Positions 15,969-24,409 of a stretch of 64,000 nt of DNA are shown in pieces (position 1 is the first letter of the stretch; every line of letters begins with the position of its first letter). The translations under genes and the position numbers were made by a program. The notes under the pieces are model-generated. The model ran no database searches. It was not told the DNA's origin and was given only the letters and a program-made list of their open reading frames with translations. Source of the DNA: Roseateles_C aquae (lineage in GTDB: Bacteria; Pseudomonadota; Gammaproteobacteria; Burkholderiales; Burkholderiaceae_C). Where the stretch lies: the NCBI RefSeq assembly GCF_032337115.1, contig NZ_JAVXZY010000003.1:124001-188000 (forward strand). The letters run 5' to 3'.

Positions 15969-16334
15969 ATGGAACACCATGGCAATTGCCATTGCGGCGC
16001 GGTCAAGCTGCGCCTGCCCAGCACGCCGGAGACCGGCATCTCCTGCAACTGCTCGCTGTGCCGTCGCCATGGCGGTCCCTGGGCCTATTACGAGTTCGGC
16101 ACCGTGCAGATCGACGATCCACAGTCGGTCCTGCGCGCCTATGTCTGGGGGGACCGCACGCTGCGAACGATGCACTGCAGCGTCTGCGCCAGCGTCACGC
16201 ACTGGGAACCGATCGATGGACAGCTGGGTGCGCGCCATGGCGTCAACCTGAGCAACTTCGACCCGGCGCTGCTGGCCAGCGTGCGGGTGCGCCGCTTTGA
16301 TGGCGCGGACACCTGGACCTTCATTGACGAGTGA
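15969..16334 (+). CDS. GFA-family (glutathione-dependent formaldehyde-activating-like) zinc protein
   Basis: A 121-residue protein with the Cys pattern of the GFA family: GNCHCGAVKL, then CNCSLCRRHGG, then MHCSVCAS, expected to bind two zinc ions. GFA itself helps condense formaldehyde with glutathione; most short relatives have no assigned substrate. GGAGG lies 6 bp before the ATG. A second GFA-family protein is encoded at 23047-23571. Confidence 0.85.
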   Translation: MEHHGNCHCGAVKLRLPSTPETGISCNCSLCRRHGGPWAYYEFGTVQIDDPQSVLRAYVWGDRTLRTMHCSVCASVTHWEPIDGQLGARHGVNLSNFDPALLASVRVRRFDGADTWTFIDE

Positions 16335-16424
16335 GTGGGTCAATGAGTCGCGCACGCGCGCCGGGCGCATGGCGATGTCGCTTTTGTTCAATACGGCGGG
16401 CTGCCTTGGCCGCAGCATGGCGCC

Positions 16425-16922
16425 ATGGCTTCGACTCAACACCCCTACACCTTGGAGAGCGACGGCTTTGTGCTGGCCCGCCTCGATGATGCCGTGCGCG
16501 CCGCGCAGGGCAACAGCCTCTGGTATTTGACGTTTGGTCTGGCGTGCTGCGCCGTCGAGATGATCCACGCGGCCGCAGCTCGCTACGACATGGAGCGCTT
16601 CAGCATGATCCCGCGCGCGAGCCCGCGTCAGGCCGATCTGATGTTTGTCTCCGGCACCGTCACCAACAAGATGGCGCCGGCGCTGCGCAAGGTCTACGAC
16701 CAGATGTCTGAGCCGCGCTATGTGATCTCGATGGGCTCCTGCGCCAATGGCGGCGGCTACTACCACTACGGCTACTCGGTCGTGCGTGGCGTTGACCGCA
16801 TCGTGCCGGTGGACATCTATGTGCCCGGCTGCCCGCCAACGGCCGAGGCGCTGATCTACGGCATCCTGCAGCTGCAACGGCGCATCCAGGAAGGGCATCG
16901 AGGCGGCTTGCTGGCGCGCTGA
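16425..16922 (+). CDS. Orphan NuoB-like (complex I 20 kDa) subunit
   Basis: A 165-residue protein strongly similar to NADH dehydrogenase subunit NuoB. LTFGLACCAVEMIHA, DLMFVSGTVTNKMAPALRKVYDQM, MGSCANGGGYYHYGYSVVRGVDRIVPVD and YVPGCPPTAEALIYG are textbook blocks. All four cluster-N2 ligands are present (C41, C42, C106, C136). No other nuo gene is in the window: the upstream neighbour is a GFA protein and the downstream one a helicase. It is therefore a dispersed paralogue rather than part of the nuo operon. Whether it replaces NuoB in complex I or serves another hydrogenase-like complex is unknown. Confidence 0.9.
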   Translation: MASTQHPYTLESDGFVLARLDDAVRAAQGNSLWYLTFGLACCAVEMIHAAAARYDMERFSMIPRASPRQADLMFVSGTVTNKMAPALRKVYDQMSEPRYVISMGSCANGGGYYHYGYSVVRGVDRIVPVDIYVPGCPPTAEALIYGILQLQRRIQEGHRGGLLAR

Positions 16923-16974
16923 AGCGCAGCGCCGGCGCAGCTATAGTGCCGCTCCCTGCATACCCTGCGCTGGC

Positions 16975-18999
16975 ATGAGCCTCACCGAGCTGCGTGCGGC
17001 GGTCGAGGCCGAACTGGCCGCGACGCCCGAGTACTACGACTTCAAGGTCCTGCGCCGTGAGCGCGAGGGCGAGCTATGGCGTGTCACGCTGCACAGTGAC
17101 TATGTGTTCGCCCAGGGCCAGCGGCCCGGGCAGGGCGCGCAGGCGCTGCTGGACGACAGCCTCGATGGCGCCAGCGCCTGGTGGGGCGCACCGGAGCGCG
17201 GCGGCGCCCAGGTGCTGGCGGTGCTGGTCGAGCAGGATCAGCTGCTGCTGGAACAGGCCAGCAGCGCGCCACCCGGGCCCGATCAGCTGATCCGCCTCTA
17301 CCCGCCGCGTTTTCTGCAGCCGCTGGCCGACGCCGCCTGGGACACGCCCTGGGCCGAACGCGCGCTGGCGCTGCGGCCGGCCCTGTCACGTGCCGAGCCG
17401 CTGCCCGGCGCGCCGCCGCTCAGCGGCGCGCCGTTTCGCTGGCTGCGCGCGGGCCAGCGCCAGGCGCTGGGGCTGGTGGGCCAGCGTTGTGCCTATCTCT
17501 GGGGCCCGCCCGGCACCGGCAAGACGACGACGCTGGGCGTGCTGCTGGCCGAGTATTTGGAGCAGCGCCCACAGGCCCGCGTGCTGCTGATCGCCAGCAC
17601 GCACACCGCCGTCGATCTGGCGACGCTGGCGGTCGACAAGGCCCTGGAGAAAGGCCGGCGCGAGGCCTTCCGCGCGACGGTGCAGCGACTGGGCTCGCGC
17701 TTCGACGCGCAGGCCTATGCCGGCCGCGAGCACCTGATCCCGCGCGGCGATGCGGCGCTGATCACCCAGCTCGCGCGCCACGAGGCGCAGCGGCCATCGG
17801 CCAGCGATGCGCAGCGCCTGCAGGCCTGGCGCGAACGGCTGCGCCAGCTGCGTGAGGCCTCGCGTGCCAGCGCCTTGCAGGTGCTGCGTCAGGCGCGCCT
17901 GGTCAGCATGACGGCGGCGCGTGCCTGCTTCACGCTGAAGACGCTGCGCGAGCTGAGCGCTGAGGCGGACGAGCCCTTCTTCGACCTGCTGGTGATCGAC
18001 GAGGCCAGCCAGCTGAGCCTGGCGCAGGCCCTGCTGCTGATGCCGCTGGCGCGCGCCTGGCTGTTTGCCGGTGACCCCGAGCAGCTGGCGCCGGTGCAAC
18101 GCAGCGAGGACGCGCTGGCACGGCGCTGGCTGGGCCGTTCGGCCTTTGCCGACATGCCGCGCGGTGCGGCGCCTTCGGTGGTGATGCTGGACGAGCAGTC
18201 GCGGATGGCGCCAGCAATCTGCGAACTGGTCAGCGAGGTGTTCTACGAAGGCCGGCTGCGCGTGGCCGACGAGGCTCTGCAAAGCGCCAGCTGGGCGCAG
18301 GCGCGTGCCCGAGCGCTAGGCGATATCGACGCGCATACCCCGCTGCAGATCATGCCGGTGCAGCGCGATGGCGGCTGGGTGGCCGAGGCGCGCGGGCCGC
18401 TGCGGCGCGAGTCGGCCGAGGCAATCGCCACGCTCTTGCGCGCGGCGCTGGACAGCGGTCAATGGCAGGCCGGGGAGATCATCGTGCTGACGCCGTTCCG
18501 GGCCCAGCGCGCGCTGATCCGCCGCTGCCTGGCCGAGCAGGGCATTGATGACAGCCTGCGGGTCAGCACCGTGCACAAGGCGCAGGGCAGCGAGGCGGCG
18601 CTGGTGCTGTTCGATCCGGTCGATGGCCGCCAGCCTTTCTTGCAGAACGAGGCGGCGCGGCGGCTGATCAATGTGGCTTGGAGCCGAGCCCAGGCCAAGC
18701 TGCTGGTGTTCTTGTCGGCCGGTGATGTGGCCTGCCCCTGGCTGGCGCCGCTGCTGGCGCGCCAGCGCCTGGCGGGCGATGCGCGGCCGGTGCTGCCCTT
18801 GCAGCAGCTGGCGGCGGCCAAGGACTTCCCGGCTAACGCGATGGGTCAGCGCGTTGCGGCCGGCCGCCATATCGGCGAGGTCTGCCGCGTCAGCCCCGAT
18901 GGGCGCCAGCTCTGGCTGCTCAATGAGCGCAGCGGCGCTACGCAGCTGATCGACGCTGAGTTCTGGCGGGCGCGGGCGGCATCAGGTACTGTAGCCTGA
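16975..18999 (+). CDS. Stand-alone UPF1-like superfamily 1 helicase
   Basis: A 674-residue SF1B-type helicase. Motifs are in order: Walker A GPPGTGKTTTLG (I), STHTAVDLA (Ia), VIDEASQLSLAQAL (II, DEAS rather than DExH), FAGDPEQLAPV (III), LDEQSRMAPAI (IV), VLTPFRAQRALI, VSTVHKAQGSEA (V) and INVAWSRAQ (VI). The DEASQ form is typical of the UPF1/SMUBP-2/DNA2 group. The N-terminal ~165 residues have no known domain. No nuclease partner or defence-type companion lies beside it; the next gene is HU. It could act in nucleic-acid repair or in defence; neither is shown. Confidence 0.85.
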   Translation: MSLTELRAAVEAELAATPEYYDFKVLRREREGELWRVTLHSDYVFAQGQRPGQGAQALLDDSLDGASAWWGAPERGGAQVLAVLVEQDQLLLEQASSAPPGPDQLIRLYPPRFLQPLADAAWDTPWAERALALRPALSRAEPLPGAPPLSGAPFRWLRAGQRQALGLVGQRCAYLWGPPGTGKTTTLGVLLAEYLEQRPQARVLLIASTHTAVDLATLAVDKALEKGRREAFRATVQRLGSRFDAQAYAGREHLIPRGDAALITQLARHEAQRPSASDAQRLQAWRERLRQLREASRASALQVLRQARLVSMTAARACFTLKTLRELSAEADEPFFDLLVIDEASQLSLAQALLLMPLARAWLFAGDPEQLAPVQRSEDALARRWLGRSAFADMPRGAAPSVVMLDEQSRMAPAICELVSEVFYEGRLRVADEALQSASWAQARARALGDIDAHTPLQIMPVQRDGGWVAEARGPLRRESAEAIATLLRAALDSGQWQAGEIIVLTPFRAQRALIRRCLAEQGIDDSLRVSTVHKAQGSEAALVLFDPVDGRQPFLQNEAARRLINVAWSRAQAKLLVFLSAGDVACPWLAPLLARQRLAGDARPVLPLQQLAAAKDFPANAMGQRVAAGRHIGEVCRVSPDGRQLWLLNERSGATQLIDAEFWRARAASGTVA

Positions 19000-19021
19000 G
19001 CGCGCCCGCTGACGCAGACGC

Positions 19022-19297
19022 TTAAGCGTTCAGAGCGTCCTTCAGGGCCTTACCGGCCGTGAACTTGGCCGACTTGGAAGCGGCGATTTCCAGCGTGGCG
19101 CCGGTGGCGGGGTTCTTGCCGGTGCGGGCAGCGCGCTCGCTCACCTTGAAGGTGCCGAAGCCGACCAGGGCAATGGCTTCGCCAGCCACCAGGGCTTCGC
19201 TCACGCTGGCCAGCGTGGCGTCCAGGGCGGTCGCAGCAGCGGCGCGGGTGATGCCAGCCTTGTCGGCAATCTTTTCGATCAGTTCACTCTTGTTCAT
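19022..19297 (-). CDS. hupB: HU-family DNA-binding protein
   Basis: A 91-residue histone-like protein that bends and compacts DNA as a dimer. MNKSELIEKIADKAGITRAAA opens the helical core, VGFGTFKVSERAARTGKNPATG is the DNA-binding arm with the conserved FGTF and TGKNP.TG, and KSAKFTAGKALKDALNA ends it. The start is fixed by homology at ATG 19297. It stands as a single gene, divergent from a GNAT gene. It could be HupA or HupB by name; HupB is used here for a single-copy betaproteobacterial HU-beta-like form. Confidence 0.95.
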   Translation of the reverse strand: MNKSELIEKIADKAGITRAAAATALDATLASVSEALVAGEAIALVGFGTFKVSERAARTGKNPATGATLEIAASKSAKFTAGKALKDALNA

Positions 19298-19510
19298 CGT
19301 CAGTACTTCAGTTGCGGCGCTGCGTGGGGCGGCGCCATGTGGGGCAGGCGGGCGCCTGCAAAAGGGCGCGATTATCGCGGCAATCGGCACAAGCGCCGTC
19401 CGCAGCTCGATTCGGTGTGATGGCAGGGCTTGCGAGCGTTCGTGACGAACGGCCGCAGCTCGACACCCTGGCACAGTCGGCGGCTGTTCGAATTGCTGTT
19501 GTCCCACGCC

Positions 19511-20005
19511 ATGTCTGTCGAGATCCGTCCGCACCAACTGGACGACAAATCGGTCATCTGGAACCTGTTCCAGTTCTATTGCTACGACACCTCGCGCGAG
19601 GATGAGGTCGACGTCGAGGCCGACGGCTTCTTCTCGCTGAGCCCGAGCTATTTCGGTCAGTACTGGGAATTGCCGCGCTGGGCGGCGCACCTGATTCGCG
19701 TCGATGGCGCGATCGCCGGCTTTGTGCTGATCGAGCCCTCGGACGTCGTGCCCGAGGCGCAGGAAATCGCCGACCTCTTCATCCTGCGGCGCTACCGGCG
19801 GCGCGGCCTGGCGCGCGACATCGTCTGGCACTTCCTGGCGCAGCGTCAGACGCCCTGGACGATCACCGTGCTTGACGGCTGGCCCGAGGCCGAGGCCTTT
19901 TGGGCCGCGATGCTGGCCGACCCGCGATTGCGTGTCGCCCAACGTTTTTTGGACCCCTATGGCCGCGAGGGCGATGTGCTGTTGCTGGACTACGCGACGA
20001 GCTGA
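19511..20005 (+). CDS. GNAT-family N-acetyltransferase
   Basis: A 164-residue protein with a GNAT fold. IADLFILRRYRRRGLARDIVWHFL contains the acetyl-CoA-binding R.RG.A motif. The start is set at ATG 19511 (MSVEIRPHQLDDKSVIWNLF), the point where family-like sequence begins. The aromatic-rich middle (LFQFYCYDTSRED) is common to a GNAT subgroup of unknown substrate. It is divergent from HU. Confidence 0.85.
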   Translation: MSVEIRPHQLDDKSVIWNLFQFYCYDTSREDEVDVEADGFFSLSPSYFGQYWELPRWAAHLIRVDGAIAGFVLIEPSDVVPEAQEIADLFILRRYRRRGLARDIVWHFLAQRQTPWTITVLDGWPEAEAFWAAMLADPRLRVAQRFLDPYGREGDVLLLDYATS

Positions 20006-20013
20006 CTCGGCAC

Positions 20014-20679
20014 TCAGCCCTTGGCGATCAGCGCAGCGCGGGTTCGCTCGTCATCGGCCTTGCGGTCGGCGGCGACCTTTTGCGCCGTTGGCCTATCGCC
20101 GATCAGCTTGGCGTAGGCCTTCCAGTCGATGCCGTGCGCGGCCAGCATGTCTTCGCCCAGCACCAGCTTGGTGGCCATGGCCACCAAGGGCAGGCTGACC
20201 CAGGCGGCGCAATCGGCCTGCGTGAAGGTGTCGCCGGCCACATAGGGCGCGAACTTGGCGAGGCGCTTGAAGGCCGGGATGTTCTTGTCCAGCAGCTTCT
20301 TGACGCGCTCCTTGTTCGCATCGCTGCAGCTGCCGCCGAAGAAGGCCTGGCCGTAAAGCTCGCGGGCGACCAGCTCCAGATGCAGCTCGATGAAGGTGAC
20401 GAGCTCACGCAGCTTGGCGGCGGCGTAGGGGTCGGCCGGCGTCAGCGGGTGTTCCGGGTAGGCGGCCTCCAGGTAGTCAATGATCACCTGGCTCTCGCAC
20501 AGCGGCCCCTGCGCCGTCTTGATGAAGGGCACCTTGCCCAGCGGCGTGCAGCTCAGCACCGCCTCGTCGGCCGACTTGGTCAAGATCCGCTCTTCCTCGA
20601 AGGGGACGCCCTTTTCCAGCAGGGCCAGCTTGACCTTGTTGTAGTAGTTCGAGAGCGGAAAACCGCAGAGCTTGAGCAT
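20014..20679 (-). CDS. Glutathione S-transferase family protein
   Basis: A 221-residue enzyme with an N-terminal thioredoxin-like domain (LCGFPLSNYYNKVKLALLEKGVPFEE, with conserved Pro-Leu-Ser start and LGKVPFI, ESQVIIDYLE) and a C-terminal helical domain (TFTQADCAAWVSLPL). The Ser-Asn near residue 9-11 is the probable glutathione-activating position. It is likely cytoplasmic; the substrate is unknown. The stop codon lies 8 bp from the stop of the convergent GNAT gene. Confidence 0.9.
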   Translation of the reverse strand: MLKLCGFPLSNYYNKVKLALLEKGVPFEEERILTKSADEAVLSCTPLGKVPFIKTAQGPLCESQVIIDYLEAAYPEHPLTPADPYAAAKLRELVTFIELHLELVARELYGQAFFGGSCSDANKERVKKLLDKNIPAFKRLAKFAPYVAGDTFTQADCAAWVSLPLVAMATKLVLGEDMLAAHGIDWKAYAKLIGDRPTAQKVAADRKADDERTRAALIAKG

Positions 20680-20798
20680 GGGAATGGCCTCCTAGGGGAA
20701 TGGCTGGGAGTCTAGTTCCACGAGCAGGGCGGGTATGGCGCGTGGGTGACAGAAAACGCTGCGCGCGCTTCGCCAGGCACTTGATGCGCGACGCACGT

Positions 20799-21575
20799 CT
20801 AGGGCCGGGCGGGCTGCATCCTCGCGGCAGCCAGTCGCCGCTTGCTGATCACTTGAACGGTGAGAGAGAGGCATGCCGCCAGCATGAACGCGGCTGCGAT
20901 ACCCGCATGCGGCAAGGCCAGCGACAGCGTCAGGCAAAAGGTGGCGAATGAGTAGAGGCCGGTGGCCATGGCGCACAGCAGTGAGGCGACAAAGCCGGCC
21001 CCCTCACTGCGCTGAGAGAACACCGCAAGCACCATGCCCAGCACGGGAAACACCGATAGCAAGCCAGACCAGCCGTGCCCCAGCCTGCCTGCAACGGCGG
21101 TTACCGCTAACGTCAGACAGGCACCTGCGAGCATTCTTGTGGCCAATTCCGCCGCCGAGACCACATGCGCAGCGCCTGCAGTCGGTGAGGCCGGGAACAA
21201 GCGCGGCGCGCCGAGCAGCGTCAGCAAGGCCAGCAACAAGGAAAGACCGGTGCCGGGCGCCAGCCACCACAGGGCACCCGCTGCCAGGCCCCATGCAGAC
21301 AAGGCGATCAGCAGCGACGGTGGCCAGGCCAGGCGCTGGGCTGCGTGGGCATAGGCCAGGCTGAATGAGACCGACGCAAACACGGCGGACAGCGACGCGG
21401 CCGCTGCGCCGGATGCAAAGTCGGCCCCGTGTTCGATGGCCAGGAAGAACAGGATAGGCCCGGCCACCACCGGCAGCCCGGCCAGCCAGCCGGCAACGGT
21501 GGGGCCCCACCGGGCCCCGGCCAGGCTGACGAGGAGCAGGAAGCTGGGGACCAGGAAGAGCTTGAGGGCGAGCAT
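20799..21575 (-). CDS. Multi-span membrane protein of unknown function
   Basis: A 258-residue protein, almost all hydrophobic, with about seven to nine spans (for example LALKLFLVPSFLLLVSLAG at the start, WLAGLPVVAGPILFFLAIEHG and GLSLLLALLTLLG). Charged residues are few and Gly/Ala dominate. It resembles small transporter-like proteins that share GLPVVAGP, but the exact family is not recognised. ATG 21575 starts a good first span; a TTG further out is less likely. Confidence 0.75.
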   Translation of the reverse strand: MLALKLFLVPSFLLLVSLAGARWGPTVAGWLAGLPVVAGPILFFLAIEHGADFASGAAAASLSAVFASVSFSLAYAHAAQRLAWPPSLLIALSAWGLAAGALWWLAPGTGLSLLLALLTLLGAPRLFPASPTAGAAHVVSAAELATRMLAGACLTLAVTAVAGRLGHGWSGLLSVFPVLGMVLAVFSQRSEGAGFVASLLCAMATGLYSFATFCLTLSLALPHAGIAAAFMLAACLSLTVQVISKRRLAAARMQPARP

Positions 21576-21654
21576 GGTTCGATTGGCATTGGGTTGTTTC
21601 AACGAGGCACCAAGCGATGCATCACTTGTGAAGCGTAGTGCTCGACAGGCGCTA

Positions 21655-22227
21655 TCACTGGTTCGCCAGCTCGCTCAGGAACCACACAGCAGGCACACCG
21701 CGCTCGACATCGAGCTTGATGTTCTCCGCGATGGCTTCGCAGTCGCCAGCGGCCGGGCCGTATTCCAACTCGAGCGCGGCAATGCAGTCGTTGAGCGACT
21801 TGCCGTCGAGAAAGCAATCCAAGGCGGGGTCGTCCAAATCTGAGGTCAGCACCAGCCGGGATGCGCCCAGCGCTTTTCCGATCGACTTGAAGGCGCGCAA
21901 ATGGACCGCGTGAAGTTCGTCGATGGCAAGAAAACCCCGCCATCTTGCTCCGGTGCGAATCATGCCTAGACGATTCCGGATGTCGAGGAAGATTGCCCCG
22001 GGTGCCGAGAATGTGAGCTCTTCGATTGACACATCGCCTGCGAGCTCCGAGCGTCGATCGCTGAATGTCCAGGCCTCCTGGTCTGAGTAGGGGGGTCCCA
22101 CGCTGGACCAGTACGTCCTGACCGATACGCAGCCGGACGTGCTGGGTTCAAGCCTCTCCAGTACCTGGCCGACATCGAGCACAAGGTCGTCGGGGAGTTC
22201 GAAAAAGACGTGAATGTTGGTGGCCAT
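21655..22227 (-). CDS. Hypothetical protein, unknown-gene cluster member
   Basis: A 190-residue soluble acidic protein (MATNIHVFFELPDDLVLDVGQVLERLEP). No motif is recognised; it lacks membrane segments, signal peptide and Cys clusters. Codons such as GAA, TTC and TCG are more mixed than in neighbouring genes. It forms the leftmost gene of a minus-strand run (21.6-24.1 kb) of poorly known genes. The size, acidity and isolation resemble immunity or cassette-type proteins, but there is no direct evidence. Confidence 0.6.
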   Translation of the reverse strand: MATNIHVFFELPDDLVLDVGQVLERLEPSTSGCVSVRTYWSSVGPPYSDQEAWTFSDRRSELAGDVSIEELTFSAPGAIFLDIRNRLGMIRTGARWRGFLAIDELHAVHLRAFKSIGKALGASRLVLTSDLDDPALDCFLDGKSLNDCIAALELEYGPAAGDCEAIAENIKLDVERGVPAVWFLSELANQ

Positions 22228-22333
22228 TCTTGGCTTGTGATGTTGTGGCGAGTCGGCAGCAGAACGAGGTAGCGGGTGCCGAAGCGCTGGCTATGCAGCA
22301 TCGCCCGACAAGGATTGGGCGAAGCGCTACAAG

Positions 22334-22807
22334 TCAGCCCCACAGTCTTGACAGCCATCCCCGCCGATTGGACTGGATGGCTTTGGCCTGACGCTCAGTG
22401 GCGGCGGCATGGGCCGCCTTGGCCTGGGCGATGAGTTCCTCGGGAATCGGAGGCAGGTCTGCGTCAAACGGCCCGTGACTTTGTTGTTCGACGCCAGCCC
22501 TGAATGTTCGCGACCAGATGTCCCAGTGTTCTTCCCCGGAACCCTTGGCGTAGAAGGTGATGTCCGGCAGTTGCTTTGAGATGGACTCGATCAATGCGAT
22601 CAGCCCGTAGGACATGACGCCATTGAACGCCGGCTCACCCAGCCAGTTGCGTTCGCAAGACGCGCGCAGATCCTTGAGCACGTCCTCGGACCAGTCCATT
22701 TCAGCGATGAAGACACGTGCAGCGTCGATGACCTGCTCGGTGGACAGCGTGCCTTTGGCGTAGTCTGCGTCGTCCCAGTAGAGTGAAAGCTGTGTGTGAA
22801 AGCCCAT
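22334..22807 (-). CDS. Hypothetical protein, unknown-gene cluster member
   Basis: A 157-residue soluble acidic protein. A start with MGFHTQLSLYWDDADYAKGTLS is preferred (ATG 22807), because the upstream frame reads into low-quality sequence. The middle (GVMSYGLIALIESISKQLPDITFYAKGSGEEHWDIWSRTFR) looks like a genuine globular core, and the C-terminus is helical and Ala/Arg-rich, ending WLSRLWG. No family is recognised. 106 bp separate it from the 21655-22227 gene. Confidence 0.6.
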   Translation of the reverse strand: MGFHTQLSLYWDDADYAKGTLSTEQVIDAARVFIAEMDWSEDVLKDLRASCERNWLGEPAFNGVMSYGLIALIESISKQLPDITFYAKGSGEEHWDIWSRTFRAGVEQQSHGPFDADLPPIPEELIAQAKAAHAAATERQAKAIQSNRRGWLSRLWG

Positions 22808-23046
22808 GAATGTGCGCGGTGATCTGATACAGGATTTGTAGGCCGATGGCGCGGCGCCATATTGGAGTCGACACGTCGCCGGCGTGCTGCGGTGACTGGG
22901 CACGTTGCGCGGCGCGGCCTAGCTTGAGTGCCGGCGATTGTGGCAGCGTTCACCGCCCCGGAACGGCCACTGGGTGCAGTGTGCTTGGCCTGGGGCTGAT
23001 GCCTTGGGCGCCCAAAGCAGGGCGCGGGCAATTCGGCTTGAGACCA

Positions 23047-23571
23047 TCACGCCGGATCGTGACGCCGGCCCGCCTGGTAGGCCTCGATGAGTGGAAGGAT
23101 CGCCAGTCGACGGGCGAGGCTCTCTGCGGGCCAGTAGGCTTCGCGGTCGTAGTACTCGGTCACCGCCGGCGTGCCCGGTGGGAGCACGAGCCAGGCTTGC
23201 TTGGATGCTGTGAAGATGTGGATGTCCGGCGGTAGCAGTTCGGGCAGGTCGAGCGTGCCGACGCGGACGAACTTGACCACAGGGCCTGCGCCTGCGTAAT
23301 GACTCCACACGGCGACCTTGCAGCGTGGGCAGCGGGCGATCTGCTGGCCGCTGCCACTGGCCGACGGGGTGTCGATCAGTTCGGGCTGCTGACCGAGTTC
23401 GGTCACGCGATCGGCTTCTATCATCGCGTTGAGCGCAAATGAAGCGCCGGACTCGCGCTGGCACCAGTGGCAGTGGCAGCAGTGAACGAAGAGCGGAGCC
23501 GTCTCCATCCGATAGCGAACGGCCCTGCAATCGCAGCCACCTTCGGCGGGGAAGGAGGAATCGCGGTTCAT
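23047..23571 (-). CDS. GFA-family zinc protein, longer form
   Basis: A 174-residue GFA-family protein. The zinc ligands are in GGCDCRAVRYRM, VHCCHCHWCQRESG and ARCPRCKVAVW, the classic GFA spacing. The C-terminal 60 residues extend the domain (LPPDIHIFTASKQAWLVLP). The reaction is unknown; some relatives act in formaldehyde or carbonyl detoxification. AAAAG lies just before the ATG. It lies between two hypothetical genes on the same strand. Confidence 0.85.
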   Translation of the reverse strand: MNRDSSFPAEGGCDCRAVRYRMETAPLFVHCCHCHWCQRESGASFALNAMIEADRVTELGQQPELIDTPSASGSGQQIARCPRCKVAVWSHYAGAGPVVKFVRVGTLDLPELLPPDIHIFTASKQAWLVLPPGTPAVTEYYDREAYWPAESLARRLAILPLIEAYQAGRRHDPA

Positions 23572-23598
23572 CTTTTCGCCTTTCCCAATGGCTGGTGA

Positions 23599-24108
23599 TC
23601 ATCGGCCACGTCGCCAGACCTGCCACCACCGACGAACTGCTGGGGCCCGCTTGGATTCGTGAGCGCTTTCCTCGGATGGCAGGCCATTCATGAGGTGGCG
23701 GATCGTGAGAAAGAAGCCGAGCACTGAGTCGCCTTCTCCACCCTCCAGTTGTTTGTGAGCCTTGGCGAAGGGGTGCACGATCATGCGCTCGTTGACCTTG
23801 ACGCCCCAGGCGCCGGTTTGCGCGTCCAGGACCCAGCAGCCGCCATAGGTTTGACGCACGCACTCTCCCAGAAATGAACCCGCTGCGTTCAATAGAACGG
23901 CTCTTTGATCTTCGTTCACCATCGCACGGATCCCAGTGAGAAAGCGATCTAGCCAGAGAACGCCTTTCGCGTCGTAAGTGGCGTCTACGTTAAATTGCTC
24001 AAGCGCCATCAGCGCGAGGCGTGACGCGTTCGCGAGAATGTCTTGCTCGGTGACTGCGAGATCGGGTGGCGCGCCCTCGTCGCCAAAACCCGTAGTACTG
24101 TGGTTCAA
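23599..24108 (-). CDS. Hypothetical protein, unknown-gene cluster member
   Basis: A 169-residue soluble protein. The core (GSFLGECVRQTYGGCWVLD, then TGAWGVKVNERMIVHPFAKAHKQLEGGEGDSVLGFF) looks like a small globular domain with a recurring W-GV....hPFaK pattern I have seen in small hypothetical proteins, but I cannot name it. The start is uncertain: the frame begins at a TTG (24108), and the first internal ATG would lose ~33 residues. The last 15 residues are basic. It lies 27 bp upstream of the GFA gene and may be co-transcribed with it. Confidence 0.55.
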   Translation of the reverse strand: MNHSTTGFGDEGAPPDLAVTEQDILANASRLALMALEQFNVDATYDAKGVLWLDRFLTGIRAMVNEDQRAVLLNAAGSFLGECVRQTYGGCWVLDAQTGAWGVKVNERMIVHPFAKAHKQLEGGEGDSVLGFFLTIRHLMNGLPSEESAHESKRAPAVRRWWQVWRRGR

Positions 24109-24409
24109 AGCCTGCCCATTTTGATTGTCAGTTGGGTGCCGATTGTGGTGCCATCGATGACGCTCACAAGCGCAGGGATTCTCCTGTGGCGATGTCGCTC
24201 AGCCTGTGAGGTCCGAGGTCTATGACTCCACGCTAGAACTCGGAACCCATCCATTTGATGGGAGCCTTTTGCCGGGGCGACATCTGCGAGCGCCCCTTCG
24301 AGACGCGTCGAGCATTGAGCCTCGTTTGACTCCGAGAAAGGGAGCGTACAGGTCCATGTCAGCGCAGCACTCAAGCCTCCCGGGGGCGGGCCTGCACCAG
24401 AGCCGACGC
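24109..24409. other. Gap without a supported gene
   Basis: 301 bp between the 23599-24108 gene and the 24410-25303 transporter gene. A minus-strand frame of 89 codons (24105-24374) is open, but its product has no recognisable feature and its composition is unlike the neighbours, so it is not called. No terminator, tRNA or repeat was noticed. Confidence 0.5.

Noticed and set aside
21655..24108. Integron-type gene-cassette array
   Set aside because: Small single-orientation unknown genes suggested it, but I found no attC-like imperfect palindrome with the RYYYAAC/GTTRRRY ends in the gaps, and no integrase.
24105..24374. 89-codon minus-strand frame ending in ATGA with the 23599-24108 gene
   Set aside because: The neighbouring gene's start here is a TTG whose use is doubtful, and the 89-residue product has no recognisable feature. 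I could not support it as a gene.
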